Position numbers and translations under genes: made by a program. From assembly GCA_937912125.1 (NCBI GenBank), contig CALDOK010000002.1, positions 1 to 64,000 of the forward strand: 64,000 nt of DNA, given 5' to 3'. The notes under the pieces were generated by a model. That model worked only from the letters and a program-made list of their open reading frames with translations. It had not been told where the DNA came from and did no database searches. The stretch comes from an uncultured Pseudomonadota bacterium. GTDB taxonomy: Bacteria; Myxococcota_A; UBA796; JAFGLY01. Shown here piece after piece: positions 53,506-62,909 of this stretch. Each line of letters begins with the position of its first letter. The stretch's first letter is position 1.

Positions 53506-54200
53506 AGAGTCTGCACTTCCGTTTTCTGCGCTTCCCCATCGAGGTCCACCCCATCGCATGGATCGTGCTGGGCTTCATCCTGCTGAGCCGCGCCTCCGGG
53601 GGGCCCTCGGCGCTGCTGGGCGGGGTGGTGCTGGCGGTGGTGCTCTTCGTCTCCATCCTGGTGCACGAGCTGGGGCATGGCCTGGTGGCCCGCGGCTTCC
53701 ACCTGGGTCCCGTCCAGATCACCATCCATGGCTTCGGTGGGCTCACCACCCATCGCCGCAGCCCCAGCCCGGGTCGCTCCATGCTCGTCACGGCCGCCGG
53801 TCCCGCCGCGGGGTTGCTGCTGGGGGGGGTGTCGCTGGCCATCTACCTGCCCCTGGTGCTCGCGGGCTTCACCGAGGGGCTCTCCTCCACCAGCCCCATG
53901 GGGCTGCTGGTGGAGCTGCTGGACAAGCTGGTGTGGGTCAACATCTTCTGGAGCTTGTTCAACCTGCTGCCGATGGCCCCGCTGGACGGGGGTCAGCTGC
54001 TGGATGCAGGGCTGGTGCTGCTGGGCGTGAAGCCCATCGCAGCCCACAAGGCGGTGGCCGTCATCTCCATCGGCCTGGCCGTGCTGGTGGCCATCGGAGC
54101 CATCTACTCGGGCTGGTGGTTCATGATCTTCGTCGCCTTCCTGGTGCTGCAGCGCAACCTGCCAGCCCTGGGCGTCAGCCTGGGCGGACGAAGGCTCTGA
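53502..54200 (+). CDS. Site-2 protease family (M50) membrane metalloprotease
   Basis: 232 residues with about six membrane helices. Zinc motif HELGH at residues about 55-59 (VSILVHELGHGLVARGFHLG) and the second half-site LFNLLPMAPLDGGQ near 155-168 supply His, His and Asp. It cleaves within membrane helices. No PDZ or CBS domain is visible. It is translated together with the preceding anchored helical protein (ATGA overlap). Confidence 0.93.
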   Translation: MKSLHFRFLRFPIEVHPIAWIVLGFILLSRASGGPSALLGGVVLAVVLFVSILVHELGHGLVARGFHLGPVQITIHGFGGLTTHRRSPSPGRSMLVTAAGPAAGLLLGGVSLAIYLPLVLAGFTEGLSSTSPMGLLVELLDKLVWVNIFWSLFNLLPMAPLDGGQLLDAGLVLLGVKPIAAHKAVAVISIGLAVLVAIGAIYSGWWFMIFVAFLVLQRNLPALGVSLGGRRL

Positions 54201-54242
54201 AGGCGCTGCGTCTTGCGCGCGGCGGCCCTGTGGAGGCAGCGC

Positions 54243-55097
54243 TCAGGGCGCCCAGGAGCGCAGATCGGTGATGGGCTCGGGCTGGGGGGCCGTGGTGTCC
54301 GGAGGCGGCTGGGGGGTGAGGCGGTCGCTGCGCTCGCCCACCGGATCCCACTCGAACTCGCCCTCGGCCGCGCGCCGGTGCTCGCGGTAGAGCACCTCGC
54401 CGATGGCCGAGAAGCCCGTGAAGACCCACCCCTGGTCCTCGCCCGGCTCGAGGGGGCACCAGCTGCGTCCCAGATCGGGGCGGTAGAAGTGGAAGCGGGG
54501 CTGGGGGTAGGCCGCCATCTTCTCTGGCCAGTAGGAGATGACCCCCAGATCGGTGGCGTTGGACCAGGCGAAGCCGTGGGCCAGGGTGGCGATCTCCTGG
54601 GCCACCCCCGTCTGGACATCGTAGATCGTGATGTCCAGGAGGTCGCCGGACATGGTGCCCAGGGCGAGGTAGCGCCCAGATCGTGACCAGCGAGGGGACC
54701 ACCATGCCTCGTCCGGGTAGCCGGGGAAGGGCAGGGTGGCTTGGGCCCGGCCCTCGACGTCGATGAGCTCGAGCTCGTGGCCTGCCTCGCCATGGTCGCG
54801 CACCATCACCGCGCGCAGCCCGTCGTGGGTGGCCCAGCCCTGCCCGAGCTGCTCAGCCAGGGGGCCCAGCCGCCGATAGACGTCTGGAGGCGGAACGCGG
54901 ATGCCCTCGGTGGTGGGGGTGGTGGACTCGGCGATCAGGCGGGCGCCCACTCCGGGGGCCTTCTCGCCCAGGGCCTCGGCCTGCGCGTAGCTCGGCAGAT
55001 CCGCGGCCGTAGGCAGGGGTCGCTCGATGACTTCGGGCGCCGGTGGGGGCGGCTCGCCGCCGCAGGCCAGGAACAGGGAGAGCAGGGTAGCGCTCAC
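54243..55097 (-). CDS. Lipoprotein with TolB-like beta-propeller repeats
   Basis: 284 residues from a GTG at 55097 that overlaps the previous stop (GTGA). Lipobox SLFLAC gives a lipid Cys at 12. Propeller-like blades with DG/WSPRWSRSGRYLA and DLLDITIYDVQTG resemble TolB/WD40 repeats (SPDG-type turns). A Pro-rich tail (LTPQPPPDTTAPQPEP) follows. No catalytic motif. It is co-expressed with the SGNH protein. Confidence 0.72.
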   Translation of the reverse strand: MSATLLSLFLACGGEPPPPAPEVIERPLPTAADLPSYAQAEALGEKAPGVGARLIAESTTPTTEGIRVPPPDVYRRLGPLAEQLGQGWATHDGLRAVMVRDHGEAGHELELIDVEGRAQATLPFPGYPDEAWWSPRWSRSGRYLALGTMSGDLLDITIYDVQTGVAQEIATLAHGFAWSNATDLGVISYWPEKMAAYPQPRFHFYRPDLGRSWCPLEPGEDQGWVFTGFSAIGEVLYREHRRAAEGEFEWDPVGERSDRLTPQPPPDTTAPQPEPITDLRSWAP

Positions 55098-56770
55098 GGG
55101 CCCTCCTTCACCTTCATGGGTTGGTCGGTGACGATGGGACCACTGCTGCTGGGGGCCTGAGAGGCCGGGGGACCGTTCTGGGGAGCGCTCTGGGGCTGGC
55201 CGTCAGCGGGGGGCGCGCCATCGCTGGAGGGCTGGGCGCCACCCTGGGTCTGGTCCGAGGCGAAGGTGTGGGTGGCCGCTCCGGCGCCGAGATCGAGCTC
55301 CACGCCCTCGAGCTCGCCGCTGGCAGGGAGCTCGAGGCCGCCTCCGTACAGCTCGATGCGGGTGTCGCCGGGCCCCGGGCCGTCACCGTTGCTGTCGATG
55401 TAGGCGATGAAGACCACCACGTCGGCGAGATCGGAGAGCAGCAGCTGGAAGGGGCCGGCGCCCTCGAGCCGCTGGGTGCCCAGGATGGTGGGCTGAGCCG
55501 TGCCCCGGGCCATGGCGTCGAGCTGGATGGGGGCGCCTTCGTGTTCCGCAGGCACGACGAGGGTGCCCGAGATCCGTCCGACCGAGGTGCCGCGGTGATC
55601 CTGGAGGGAGGGGTCGCTCTGGGGCGTCTCCCCTTCGGGTGGAGCGTGCTCGCCCTCGACGAACTTGTCCTCGTACTCGGGCATGGCGCCGGGCAACGGG
55701 TCCCGCTCGAGGGGCTGGCCGGCCACCCAGCCGCGCTCGTCGAGGGTGTTCAGCGCCAGATCGGCCCACAACTGGTGACCTTGGGCCGTGGGATGCATCT
55801 CGTCCAGGAACAGCGCGTCGGCCTCGACGCCCGCCTCGACAAAGAGCGCGGGAAGCTCGAGCACGGGCGCACCGTGCCGCTTGGCCGTGTCGCGCATCAC
55901 GTCGCGGTACGGATCCCAGGCGGCTCCGGACGCGTTGACGGTGAGAACGTCCTCGCGGTTGGGCAGCACCATGAAGGCCACCTCGGCGCCGGCCCCGTGA
56001 GCCAGCTCCACGATGGACTCGAGGTTGCGGGCGTACTCCCGGATGGGCACTCGTCGTTCGCCGGTCTTCTCGCCGCGGCCGACCATCCAGCCCACCCTGC
56101 GCTCCTCGGGGAAGGTGCGCAGCACCCGCAGCTTGTAGTCGAGGATGGTGTAGAGGGAGGATCGGCGCAGCAGATCGTGGGCCGCGCGGGCGTGGCGGTT
56201 TCGGAAGCTCGAGTAGGCCGCCAACAGGTCGCGGTCCACGAACGAGTCGAAGTTGTTGTCGGACCAGATGCAGCCTACCAGGAGCAGATCGGGCTGGAGC
56301 GAGAGCCCGCGGATCTGCAGCAGGTTGATGGCCTGGTAGGTGGAGTAGCCTGGCACGGCGGCGTTGATGACCTGGACCGCGTCGCCCAGGGCCTGGTCGA
56401 TCCTCGCGGTGAAGACCTCGTCGTCCTGGACGCCGAAGCCGTAGACGCTGGAGTCGCCCACCGCCATGATCCGCCGAACCCCGCTGGGCTTGTCTCGGGA
56501 CCACTCGGGTCCCCGCAGGCCGTAGCTGTTGATGGCGATGTCGATGCCGCTCTCGAAGCGCTTGCCCGGGGACATCTCGTAGAGCAGGAAGGGGTTGCCC
56601 AGCAGGTTGGGGGCACCCTCGGTGGACACGGGCGGCGGGCTGGCGGCCTGATCGAGCACATCCTTGCCCAGCACGCGGGCCAAGCCCTCGGCGGTGCCGA
56701 TGACGATGGCGAACATGGCCAGGCTGAACACGAGGCGCCGAGAGATGCTGGTGCGGGTGGAGACGGGCAT
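55094..56770 (-). CDS. Membrane-anchored SGNH/GDSL-type hydrolase
   Basis: 558 residues. An N-terminal helix (about 12-30) anchors it. SGNH block I is MAVGDSSVYGFG, a Gly/Asn block occurs in the next half, and the DxxH block is LDEMHPTAQGHQLW. The later part (about 350-470) is a beta domain with Asp/Gly repeats (IDSNGDGPGPGD), and a Pro/Gln/Ser-rich end follows. SGNH enzymes are esterases or acyltransferases; here probably on envelope polysaccharide or lipid, inference only. The ATG at 56770 begins the two-gene unit with the propeller lipoprotein. Confidence 0.85.
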   Translation of the reverse strand: MPVSTRTSISRRLVFSLAMFAIVIGTAEGLARVLGKDVLDQAASPPPVSTEGAPNLLGNPFLLYEMSPGKRFESGIDIAINSYGLRGPEWSRDKPSGVRRIMAVGDSSVYGFGVQDDEVFTARIDQALGDAVQVINAAVPGYSTYQAINLLQIRGLSLQPDLLLVGCIWSDNNFDSFVDRDLLAAYSSFRNRHARAAHDLLRRSSLYTILDYKLRVLRTFPEERRVGWMVGRGEKTGERRVPIREYARNLESIVELAHGAGAEVAFMVLPNREDVLTVNASGAAWDPYRDVMRDTAKRHGAPVLELPALFVEAGVEADALFLDEMHPTAQGHQLWADLALNTLDERGWVAGQPLERDPLPGAMPEYEDKFVEGEHAPPEGETPQSDPSLQDHRGTSVGRISGTLVVPAEHEGAPIQLDAMARGTAQPTILGTQRLEGAGPFQLLLSDLADVVVFIAYIDSNGDGPGPGDTRIELYGGGLELPASGELEGVELDLGAGAATHTFASDQTQGGAQPSSDGAPPADGQPQSAPQNGPPASQAPSSSGPIVTDQPMKVKEGP

Positions 56771-56848
56771 CGCGGTTCGGGGTGGGAGGGTTCCAATAGC
56801 CTACCGCAGTGAGCGGGCTCGTTCACAGTGGGCCGGGGCGGGCGGTGT

Positions 56849-58135
56849 CTATCGCTGGCTTCGGCTGCTCTTGCTCTTCTTGCTCCCGGAGCCGCTGCCG
56901 CCCTCGCTGCCGCTCTTCTGCCCCTTGTCCTTCTTGCCCTGCTTGCGCTCCTGGATCTCGGCGGAGCCTTGCAGCGACAGCGCGCCGCTGCCGCCCTGGG
57001 CGCGGTCGACGGTGAGCACCAGCTTGGCGCCGCCGATGGGCTCCTGGAGCTTGGCGGGACGGGCGATCTGCAGGGCGTCTTCGATGGCGTCGAGGATGAT
57101 GCCCTTGGCCAGCAGGGCCAGGGGGTCCACCAGGCCCGCGCCGCGGCTGTGGTCGAGCTCCACCACGTCGCTGGGCTCGAGCTTGATCTGCTGGTCTTCG
57201 ACCTCGAGGGTGCCGCTGACCTGGTAGTCGCGCCACCAGCCGGCGCCCGCCAACCTCCACAGGCGCAGGCCCATGGTGAAGGCCCGCTCGTCTACCGCGA
57301 GGCTCTGGGGGTCCGCGTAGACCTCGAAGTCCAGCTCGCCGGTCTCGAAGGCCTCCCGTCGCGCCAGCCCCAGCAGGACGCGCTCGTCGAGGCTGAGGTA
57401 CCAGTCCCCGCTCGCAAGGGGCGTCAGGGCCGCCTCGGAGCGCACCGGGGAGCTCGTGAGCACCTGGATGGTGAGGTACTCGGGCTGCGCCCCCAGGCGG
57501 ACGGCGCGCACCGGGACCTCGTCGGTGCCGATCTCGGCCACGGGGATGGGCGGGAACTCTCTCTCGATGAGCCCCTGGAGCCAGCGCACCAGGGGGTCGT
57601 TCAGGTCCACCCGCAGGCGATCCACCTGGAGATCCTTGGGCAGTTCGACCGTGGCGCGCTTCAGCTGCGCCTCGACCACGGTGGCCTCACCCTGGGCGCG
57701 GGCGACCATCTCGAGCACCGCCTGGACGTTCAGATTCATGGGCACCGAGCCCTTCAGGCTGCCCAGCTTCCAGTCCAGCTCTCCGTCGAAGCCGGCCGAG
57801 ACCCGCACGCAGGCGTCGCAGGCGCGGGCCGGTCCGATCTCGGTTTCGGTGAGCTCGACCCTGGGGGCCAGGCTGGCCTCGGCGCCCAGGGGGAGCTCGA
57901 TGCGCAGGCGGCTGTCGGGGCTCTCGAGGCGCTGCTGGAGCTCCCGCACGGCCAGGGTGGTGACCAGGTCCCAGGACAGGCCGAGCTCGCCGTCAGCGGC
58001 CCAGTCCGACGCCGTGGGCCCCGGGTCGGCCAGGGCTTCGAGGCGGGCCTCCTCGTACTGGGCGTGGATGGTGCTGCCGCAGCCTGCGGCCAAGGTGGCG
58101 GCGAAGAGCAGGGGCAGGGGTTCGAAGCGGGACAT
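56849..58135 (-). CDS. Large lipoprotein of unknown function with basic Ser-rich tail
   Basis: 428 residues. The signal has lipobox TLAAGC. Beta-rich repeated units (VELPKDLQVDRLRVDLNDPL, VRAVRLGAQPEYLTIQVL, DWYLSLDERVLLGLARREAF) look like a long lipid-binding or beta-barrel-associated fold; a DUF4403-like match is possible but not certain. The final 40 residues are Lys/Ser/Gly-rich (KQGKKDKGQKSGSEGGSGSG), a second case of a basic low-complexity tail in this window. AGGAGG precedes the ATG at 58135 by six bases. Divergent from the HEAT/TPR gene. Confidence 0.75.
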   Translation of the reverse strand: MSRFEPLPLLFAATLAAGCGSTIHAQYEEARLEALADPGPTASDWAADGELGLSWDLVTTLAVRELQQRLESPDSRLRIELPLGAEASLAPRVELTETEIGPARACDACVRVSAGFDGELDWKLGSLKGSVPMNLNVQAVLEMVARAQGEATVVEAQLKRATVELPKDLQVDRLRVDLNDPLVRWLQGLIEREFPPIPVAEIGTDEVPVRAVRLGAQPEYLTIQVLTSSPVRSEAALTPLASGDWYLSLDERVLLGLARREAFETGELDFEVYADPQSLAVDERAFTMGLRLWRLAGAGWWRDYQVSGTLEVEDQQIKLEPSDVVELDHSRGAGLVDPLALLAKGIILDAIEDALQIARPAKLQEPIGGAKLVLTVDRAQGGSGALSLQGSAEIQERKQGKKDKGQKSGSEGGSGSGSKKSKSSRSQR

Positions 58136-58294
58136 GGGACCTCCTGGCGTCCCTCCAAGCTATCGCCTCCGGGGTGGCTTGGGTCGCCCATGGCCCAGGT
58201 GGGGGCTGCGCTCGCCCCGGTGGGGGCAGCTTGATAGGCGAGTGGCCTGTCCTTCACGTGTCCGCTGCGGGCACAGCCCCCCTGGGGAGGTGCT

Positions 58295-59569
58295 TTGACC
58301 AAGCAACTAGACACCCTGGCCTCATTCGACAGCGGCGGCGTCGCGGTGCGCGCCGAGGCCGTCCGCGAGCTGGGTCGGGCCGGTGACGAACAGGTGATCG
58401 ACCTGCTGCTGCAGGCAGCGCTGGGGGACAAGTCCCCTGGTGTGCGCCTGGCCGCGGCCAGCGCCGCCGCCGACGTGCTCTCCCGCTACCGCCTCGAGCC
58501 CCATCGGGACGCCCTCTCCCCGCAGCGCCGCGCGGCCATCATCCACCAGCTGCGGTCGGTGGATCCCGGGCGCAACACCGGCCTGTTCCAGGTGCTGGCC
58601 TGCGCGGGCGATCCCGCGGTGGTCCGCAACCTCGGACAGGGTGTGCGCGATCCCCGGGTGGATGTTCGCACCGGGGCCCTCGTGGGGCTCGAGCGACTGG
58701 TGTGTTCCGGCAGCGTCAACGGCGATCCTCGCATGGCCGCCGCGCTGAGCGCGCTGCTGTCCGAGCGTCGGCTGCGCTCGGATGCCAGCCTGGGTCTGGC
58801 GCGGATCGCCTGGCGTACAGGCCTGTGGCAGCTGCGCCCCCAGGTCCAGGACCTCGCCTCCCGCCTCGAGGAGCGCTGGCTGCCTCTGCTGCAGGAGCTG
58901 CTCGAGGGCTTCCCCACCGGGCTGTCCAGCGAGCACATCCTGGGCTGCTGGGCCGGGAGCGGCCTGGACTGCGGTGAGCAGCGCCCCGAGCGCGACCCGA
59001 CCACCACGCTCATCGTCCTGCCCAGCACCGTGCTGGTGGGTGCCGACGATTCCATGCAGCAGGCGCCCTGGAGCCTCGAGGGCAGCGTCCTCGACAGCCC
59101 CATGTTCGCCGGTCAGGGGCCGAGGCCCGTGCGCGTGCTGCGGTCGTGGTTCGAGGGCCAGGAAGCCAGCGAGGTGATCCAGATCGGCTCCAGCTCCTAC
59201 GGGCGCCTGGGCGAGAAGGACCTCCCTGCCGTGGTGGACCAGCTCGCGCTCCAGAGCTTCGACATCGCCCCTGCCTCTCGGCAGCTGCTGGCCCTGCTCG
59301 AGCCCCAGCTCTCCAATCGCGCCGCGGGCGCCTACGCGCGTGCGGTCCTGCTGCTGCTGGCGGGTGATGTGGAGAGCGCATCGAAGCGGCTCCAGGCTTT
59401 GGCCGCGGCCAAGCGGCCCCGCCCCGAGCTCGCCTGGCACCATGCCTGTCTCCGGCGCCAGCAGGGCTCCCAGGCCGAGGCCCTGAAGCTGGCCCAGGCC
59501 TACCTCGAGGCTGCGCCTCGCAAGAGCCCCTTCGTCCAGGCTGCGCGCCGCTGGGTCGAGGGAGAATAG
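58295..59569 (+). CDS. HEAT-repeat protein with C-terminal TPR-like end
   Basis: 424 residues from a TTG with GGGGAGG five bases upstream. The first about 150 residues form HEAT/PBS-lyase-type helical pairs (AVRAEAVRELGRAGDEQVIDLL, GVRLAAASAAADVLS, DVRTGALVGLERLV). The middle (about 225-310) is not repetitive, with a FEGQEASEVIQIGSSSYG stretch. TPR-like pairs close it (ELAWHHACLRRQQGSQAEAL). No signal peptide; cytoplasmic protein-interaction scaffold. Linked by an eight-base gap to the DUF2058 gene. Confidence 0.78.
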   Translation: MTKQLDTLASFDSGGVAVRAEAVRELGRAGDEQVIDLLLQAALGDKSPGVRLAAASAAADVLSRYRLEPHRDALSPQRRAAIIHQLRSVDPGRNTGLFQVLACAGDPAVVRNLGQGVRDPRVDVRTGALVGLERLVCSGSVNGDPRMAAALSALLSERRLRSDASLGLARIAWRTGLWQLRPQVQDLASRLEERWLPLLQELLEGFPTGLSSEHILGCWAGSGLDCGEQRPERDPTTTLIVLPSTVLVGADDSMQQAPWSLEGSVLDSPMFAGQGPRPVRVLRSWFEGQEASEVIQIGSSSYGRLGEKDLPAVVDQLALQSFDIAPASRQLLALLEPQLSNRAAGAYARAVLLLLAGDVESASKRLQALAAAKRPRPELAWHHACLRRQQGSQAEALKLAQAYLEAAPRKSPFVQAARRWVEGE

Positions 59570-59576
59570 GCCAGCC

Positions 59577-60134
59577 ATGTCCCTGCGCGACCAGCTGCTC
59601 AAGGCCGGGGTGGTCGACCGCAAGCAGAAGCAGGCGGCGGAGCGTGAGCTCAAGCGCCAGCGCAAGCTCGAGCAGGCCGCCCGCGGGCGCAAGAAGGACC
59701 TCGAGCGCGCGGCCATGGAACAAGCCGAGCAACAGCGCCTGGCGGCCGCGGCCGAGCGTCATGCCCTGCGTCGCCGCGTCCAGGTCGAGCAGGAAGCCTC
59801 GGCCCGCAGCCTGCGGGCCAACCAGATCGTCGAACACCACTCCATGCGTGCCGCCGCAGGGTCACAGCCCTTCTGGCACCACACCCCGGGAGGCGTCTTC
59901 CTCCATCGGCTGGACCTGCCACGCTCGCTGGCCGAGCAGCTACGGCTGGGCCGTCTGGCGGTGGTGTGGGTCGACAGCTTCGGCGAGCCGAGCTTCCACG
60001 TGGTCAGCCGCGAGGTGGCCGAGCGCCTGGGCGCCATCCTCGCCGAGCGGGTCCTGTTCCTGAACCGAGAGCCGCCGGATCCAGAGGATCCGGCGGAGAA
60101 GCTCGCAGAGCCGAGGGACGGTGAGAGGCCCTAG
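59577..60134 (+). CDS. DUF2058 (YaiL-like) nucleoprotein-type protein
   Basis: 185 residues. An N-terminal basic coiled-coil half (LRDQLLKAGVVDRKQKQAAE, RKLEQAARGRKKDLERAAM) precedes a small beta-rich domain (PFWHHTPGGVFLHRLDLP, AVVWVDSFGEPSFHVV, SREVAERL). This matches the DUF2058/YaiL family, reported as nucleic-acid-associated. ATG at 59577. A perfect 11-base inverted repeat lies in the coding 3' end (60072-60096). Confidence 0.85.
   Translation: MSLRDQLLKAGVVDRKQKQAAERELKRQRKLEQAARGRKKDLERAAMEQAEQQRLAAAAERHALRRRVQVEQEASARSLRANQIVEHHSMRAAAGSQPFWHHTPGGVFLHRLDLPRSLAEQLRLGRLAVVWVDSFGEPSFHVVSREVAERLGAILAERVLFLNREPPDPEDPAEKLAEPRDGERP
60072..60096. repeat. Perfect inverted repeat within the DUF2058 gene
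   Basis: CCGCCGGATCC (60072-60082), AGA loop, GGATCCGGCGG (60086-60096). It is coding for PPDPEDPAE and lies 38 bases before the stop. Without a U-tract it is not a standard terminator but would be a very stable RNA hairpin at the 3' end of the transcript, perhaps limiting read-through into convergent minE. Confidence 0.75.
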
Positions 60135-60148
60135 GCCTCGGCAGGCGT

Positions 60149-60426
60149 TCAGGCGGTGCCGTGGAGGGCCGAGCGGGCCGTGACGCGCTTGACGGGCACG
60201 GAGCTGACCAGGGCCACCTTGTCCTGTAGGCGCTCGAGCTTGAAGACCGTGTCGCTCTGGTCCACGTCCATGTAGCGGGCGATGACCTCCATGATCTCAG
60301 CCTTCATGGCCTCGAGCTGGGCGGGGGTCATGTCCACCTGATCGTGGATGAGCAGAAACTTCAGGCGCTGCTTGGCGTCTTCTTTGGAGTTGCTGCCCCT
60401 GCCAAAGAACTTGTTGATGAGGTGCA

Positions 60427-60430
<4 letters not shown>
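60149..60430 (-). CDS. minE: Cell division topological specificity factor MinE
   Basis: 93 residues. MinE stimulates MinD ATPase. The N-terminal MMHLINKFFGR is the membrane-targeting and MinD-binding region. The anti-MinCD segment KQRLKFLLIHDQVDMTPAQL and the topological domain EIMEVIARYMDVDQSDTVFKL follow. Starts at 60430 with ATGA overlap to the minD stop. Last gene of minC-minD-minE. Confidence 0.94.
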
Positions 60431-61241
<811 letters not shown>

Positions 61242-61245
<4 letters not shown>

Positions 61246-62108
61246 GCGTCGCTCCTTCTGCTGGCGTTGCGAGGCAAGCGGCCTCGGTAAGGCTCGGTGA
61301 CGATGACGCCGTCACGAACGAAAGCGATCTCGGGGCCGGCGGCCCGGGGAGCGCCATGCTTGGACGGCTCGGTGGCGATGATGCGCTGCCCGATGCGCAG
61401 CTGTGTGGGTCGCAGCTCGTGGGCCATGATCCAGGACCGATCGCCCATCCTGGTGCCGGCGTGGGCCATGCCCTTCATGGTCCCCAGGACCGTGATGCTG
61501 CCGCCGGCGATGACCTCGGCGCCGGGGTTGACGTCGCCAAAGAGCAGCAGATCGCCGCTGTGCCGCAGCACGATGCCGCCGCGCAGGGTGCGCTCCACGA
61601 TGCGGAGCTGGGAGCCGGTGGCGCCCAGGGGCTCGGAGGCGGTGTCCGGGTCATGGGAGAGGGGGGCCTCCCGGACGGGCTCAGGGGTGGTCTCCGCGGT
61701 CGTGCACGGCTCGATCTCGGCGCTGGGCTCGGCCTCGCTGGGCAGCCCCGCGGCTTCGGGGGCTGGCGCCGTGCTCTGCAGGTGGATGCGGACCTTGAGC
61801 TCCCGCTCTGCGAAGCGGCGCAGGGCGAGATCCTGGCAGCGCATCCCGACGATGTTGATGTCGAAGTCGTCCTTCAACATGTGCATCAGGCGTCGCAGGT
61901 CGAACAGGTCTGGCTCTCGCAGCCCCAGGTCCAGGTGGGCCTCGGCGCCGCCCCACGCTGCGCTGACGTTCTCGAGCACCGCGCGGGCGTCCTCGCGGAT
62001 CTCGGTCCAGCTGGCCTGGTGGTCGAGCAGGATGACCGGCGGCTGCACGGTGGGATCCAGCTGGACCGAAGGGCTCCTGTTCGGAGCTGCGGTGAGATCG
62101 TCGATCAT
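61242..62108 (-). CDS. minC: Septum site-determining protein MinC
   Basis: 288 residues from the ATG at 62108. The N-terminal MinC_N part (about 22-130) is SWTEIREDARAVLENV and DFDINIVGMRCQDLALRRFA. A Pro/Glu/Ala-rich linker follows (about 135-175), longer than in E. coli. The beta-helical MinC_C domain is VERTLRGGIVLRHSGDLLLFG, DVNPGAEVIAGGSITVLG and KGMAHAG, which are the standard motifs. It inhibits FtsZ assembly off mid-cell. An in-frame TTG at 62264 would add 52 non-conserved residues. Overlaps minD. Confidence 0.92.
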
Positions 62109-62315
62109 GGGGGGGAGGGGCGGGGAGCGGGGGAGCAAGGAGAGCGCGAGCGGGGAAGGGGAGGGGGGATGGACCAGCGTTACCACAGCGGGCGTCGACG
62201 GATCAAGCTGATCTTGCCAGGTCAACAGTGATTTGTCGAGAAGATTTTCAGGGATCGTCTCCAACCCCGTGCAGCACGCACTACCCGGCCGGGGAGGAGC
62301 GGCACCTGAAGCGAC

Positions 62316-62341
62316 GAACCCCCCGCGGCTGCGGGGGGTTC
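62316..62341. terminator. Strong inverted repeat after the small lipoprotein gene
   Basis: GAACCCCCCGC (62316-62326), GGCT loop, GCGGGGGGTTC (62331-62341): perfect 11-base arms. No U-tract on either side. It lies 23 bases past the stop of the minus-strand gene at 62364 and before minC. It probably terminates or insulates. Confidence 0.55.
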
Positions 62342-62363
62342 GGTCGGGCGGGATTTGGCGCGG

Positions 62364-62780
62364 TCACCAGCCCAGGTAGGGGTAGACCGCGTACGTGTCG
62401 AAGGCGTCGTAGGTGTCGTAGGCGACGAAGTCCACCACGTAGCCTCCGTAGGCGCAGTCCAGCCAGGTCTGGCGCTGCACCCACTCGGTGCTCCAGAAGC
62501 CGCCGCCGAAGTCCGACAACAAGAAGCTGTCCACCAGCTCGCCCGTGCGCTCGTCGAAGACGTCTGCGTAGACCTCCCAGACATCCAGAGTGCCATCGGG
62601 GTCGGTCACGTCTGCGTCGAAGTACCAGATCCAGTCGTGGGCGCCGTTGTCCCAGAAGCAGCCCGCGTCGGCCCAGGTGATGGAGGGGGCGTAGTTGATG
62701 GGCCCGGGCCGGCTGTCGGTGTCGTAGACGTAGCAGGCGGGGAGGGCGAGGAGGGCGGCGGCGATCAGGGAGCGGTTCAT
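62364..62780 (-). CDS. Small lipoprotein with Trp/Tyr/Asp-rich mature domain
   Basis: 138 residues. MNRSLIAAALLALPAC is a lipoprotein signal. The mature part has four to five aromatic-acidic strands (SITWADAGCFWDNGAHDW, WYFDADVTDPDGTLDVWEVY, DFVAYDTYDAFDTY). A beta-sandwich domain of the kind seen in Myxococcota surface lipoproteins is likely; no family assigned. GGAG lies upstream of the ATG at 62780. Confidence 0.75.
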   Translation of the reverse strand: MNRSLIAAALLALPACYVYDTDSRPGPINYAPSITWADAGCFWDNGAHDWIWYFDADVTDPDGTLDVWEVYADVFDERTGELVDSFLLSDFGGGFWSTEWVQRQTWLDCAYGGYVVDFVAYDTYDAFDTYAVYPYLGW

Positions 62781-62909
62781 CGTGGACTCCTGGGTTGACC
62801 TTTTTTTCGAGTGGACGGCTCGCGTACACTGCGCCTCGACGGGTCGGGTCCGCTATTATTCGGCACGTTCGAAATTTCTGCGGTCGGCCCCCGTGGCCTG
62901 GAGCGAGCC

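Noticed and set aside
62850-62880. Sigma54 -24/-12 promoter or a good sigma70 promoter before the methyltransferase gene
   Set aside because: GGCAC is present but the -12 GC is not at the right distance; TATTAT at 62854-62859 has no matching -35.
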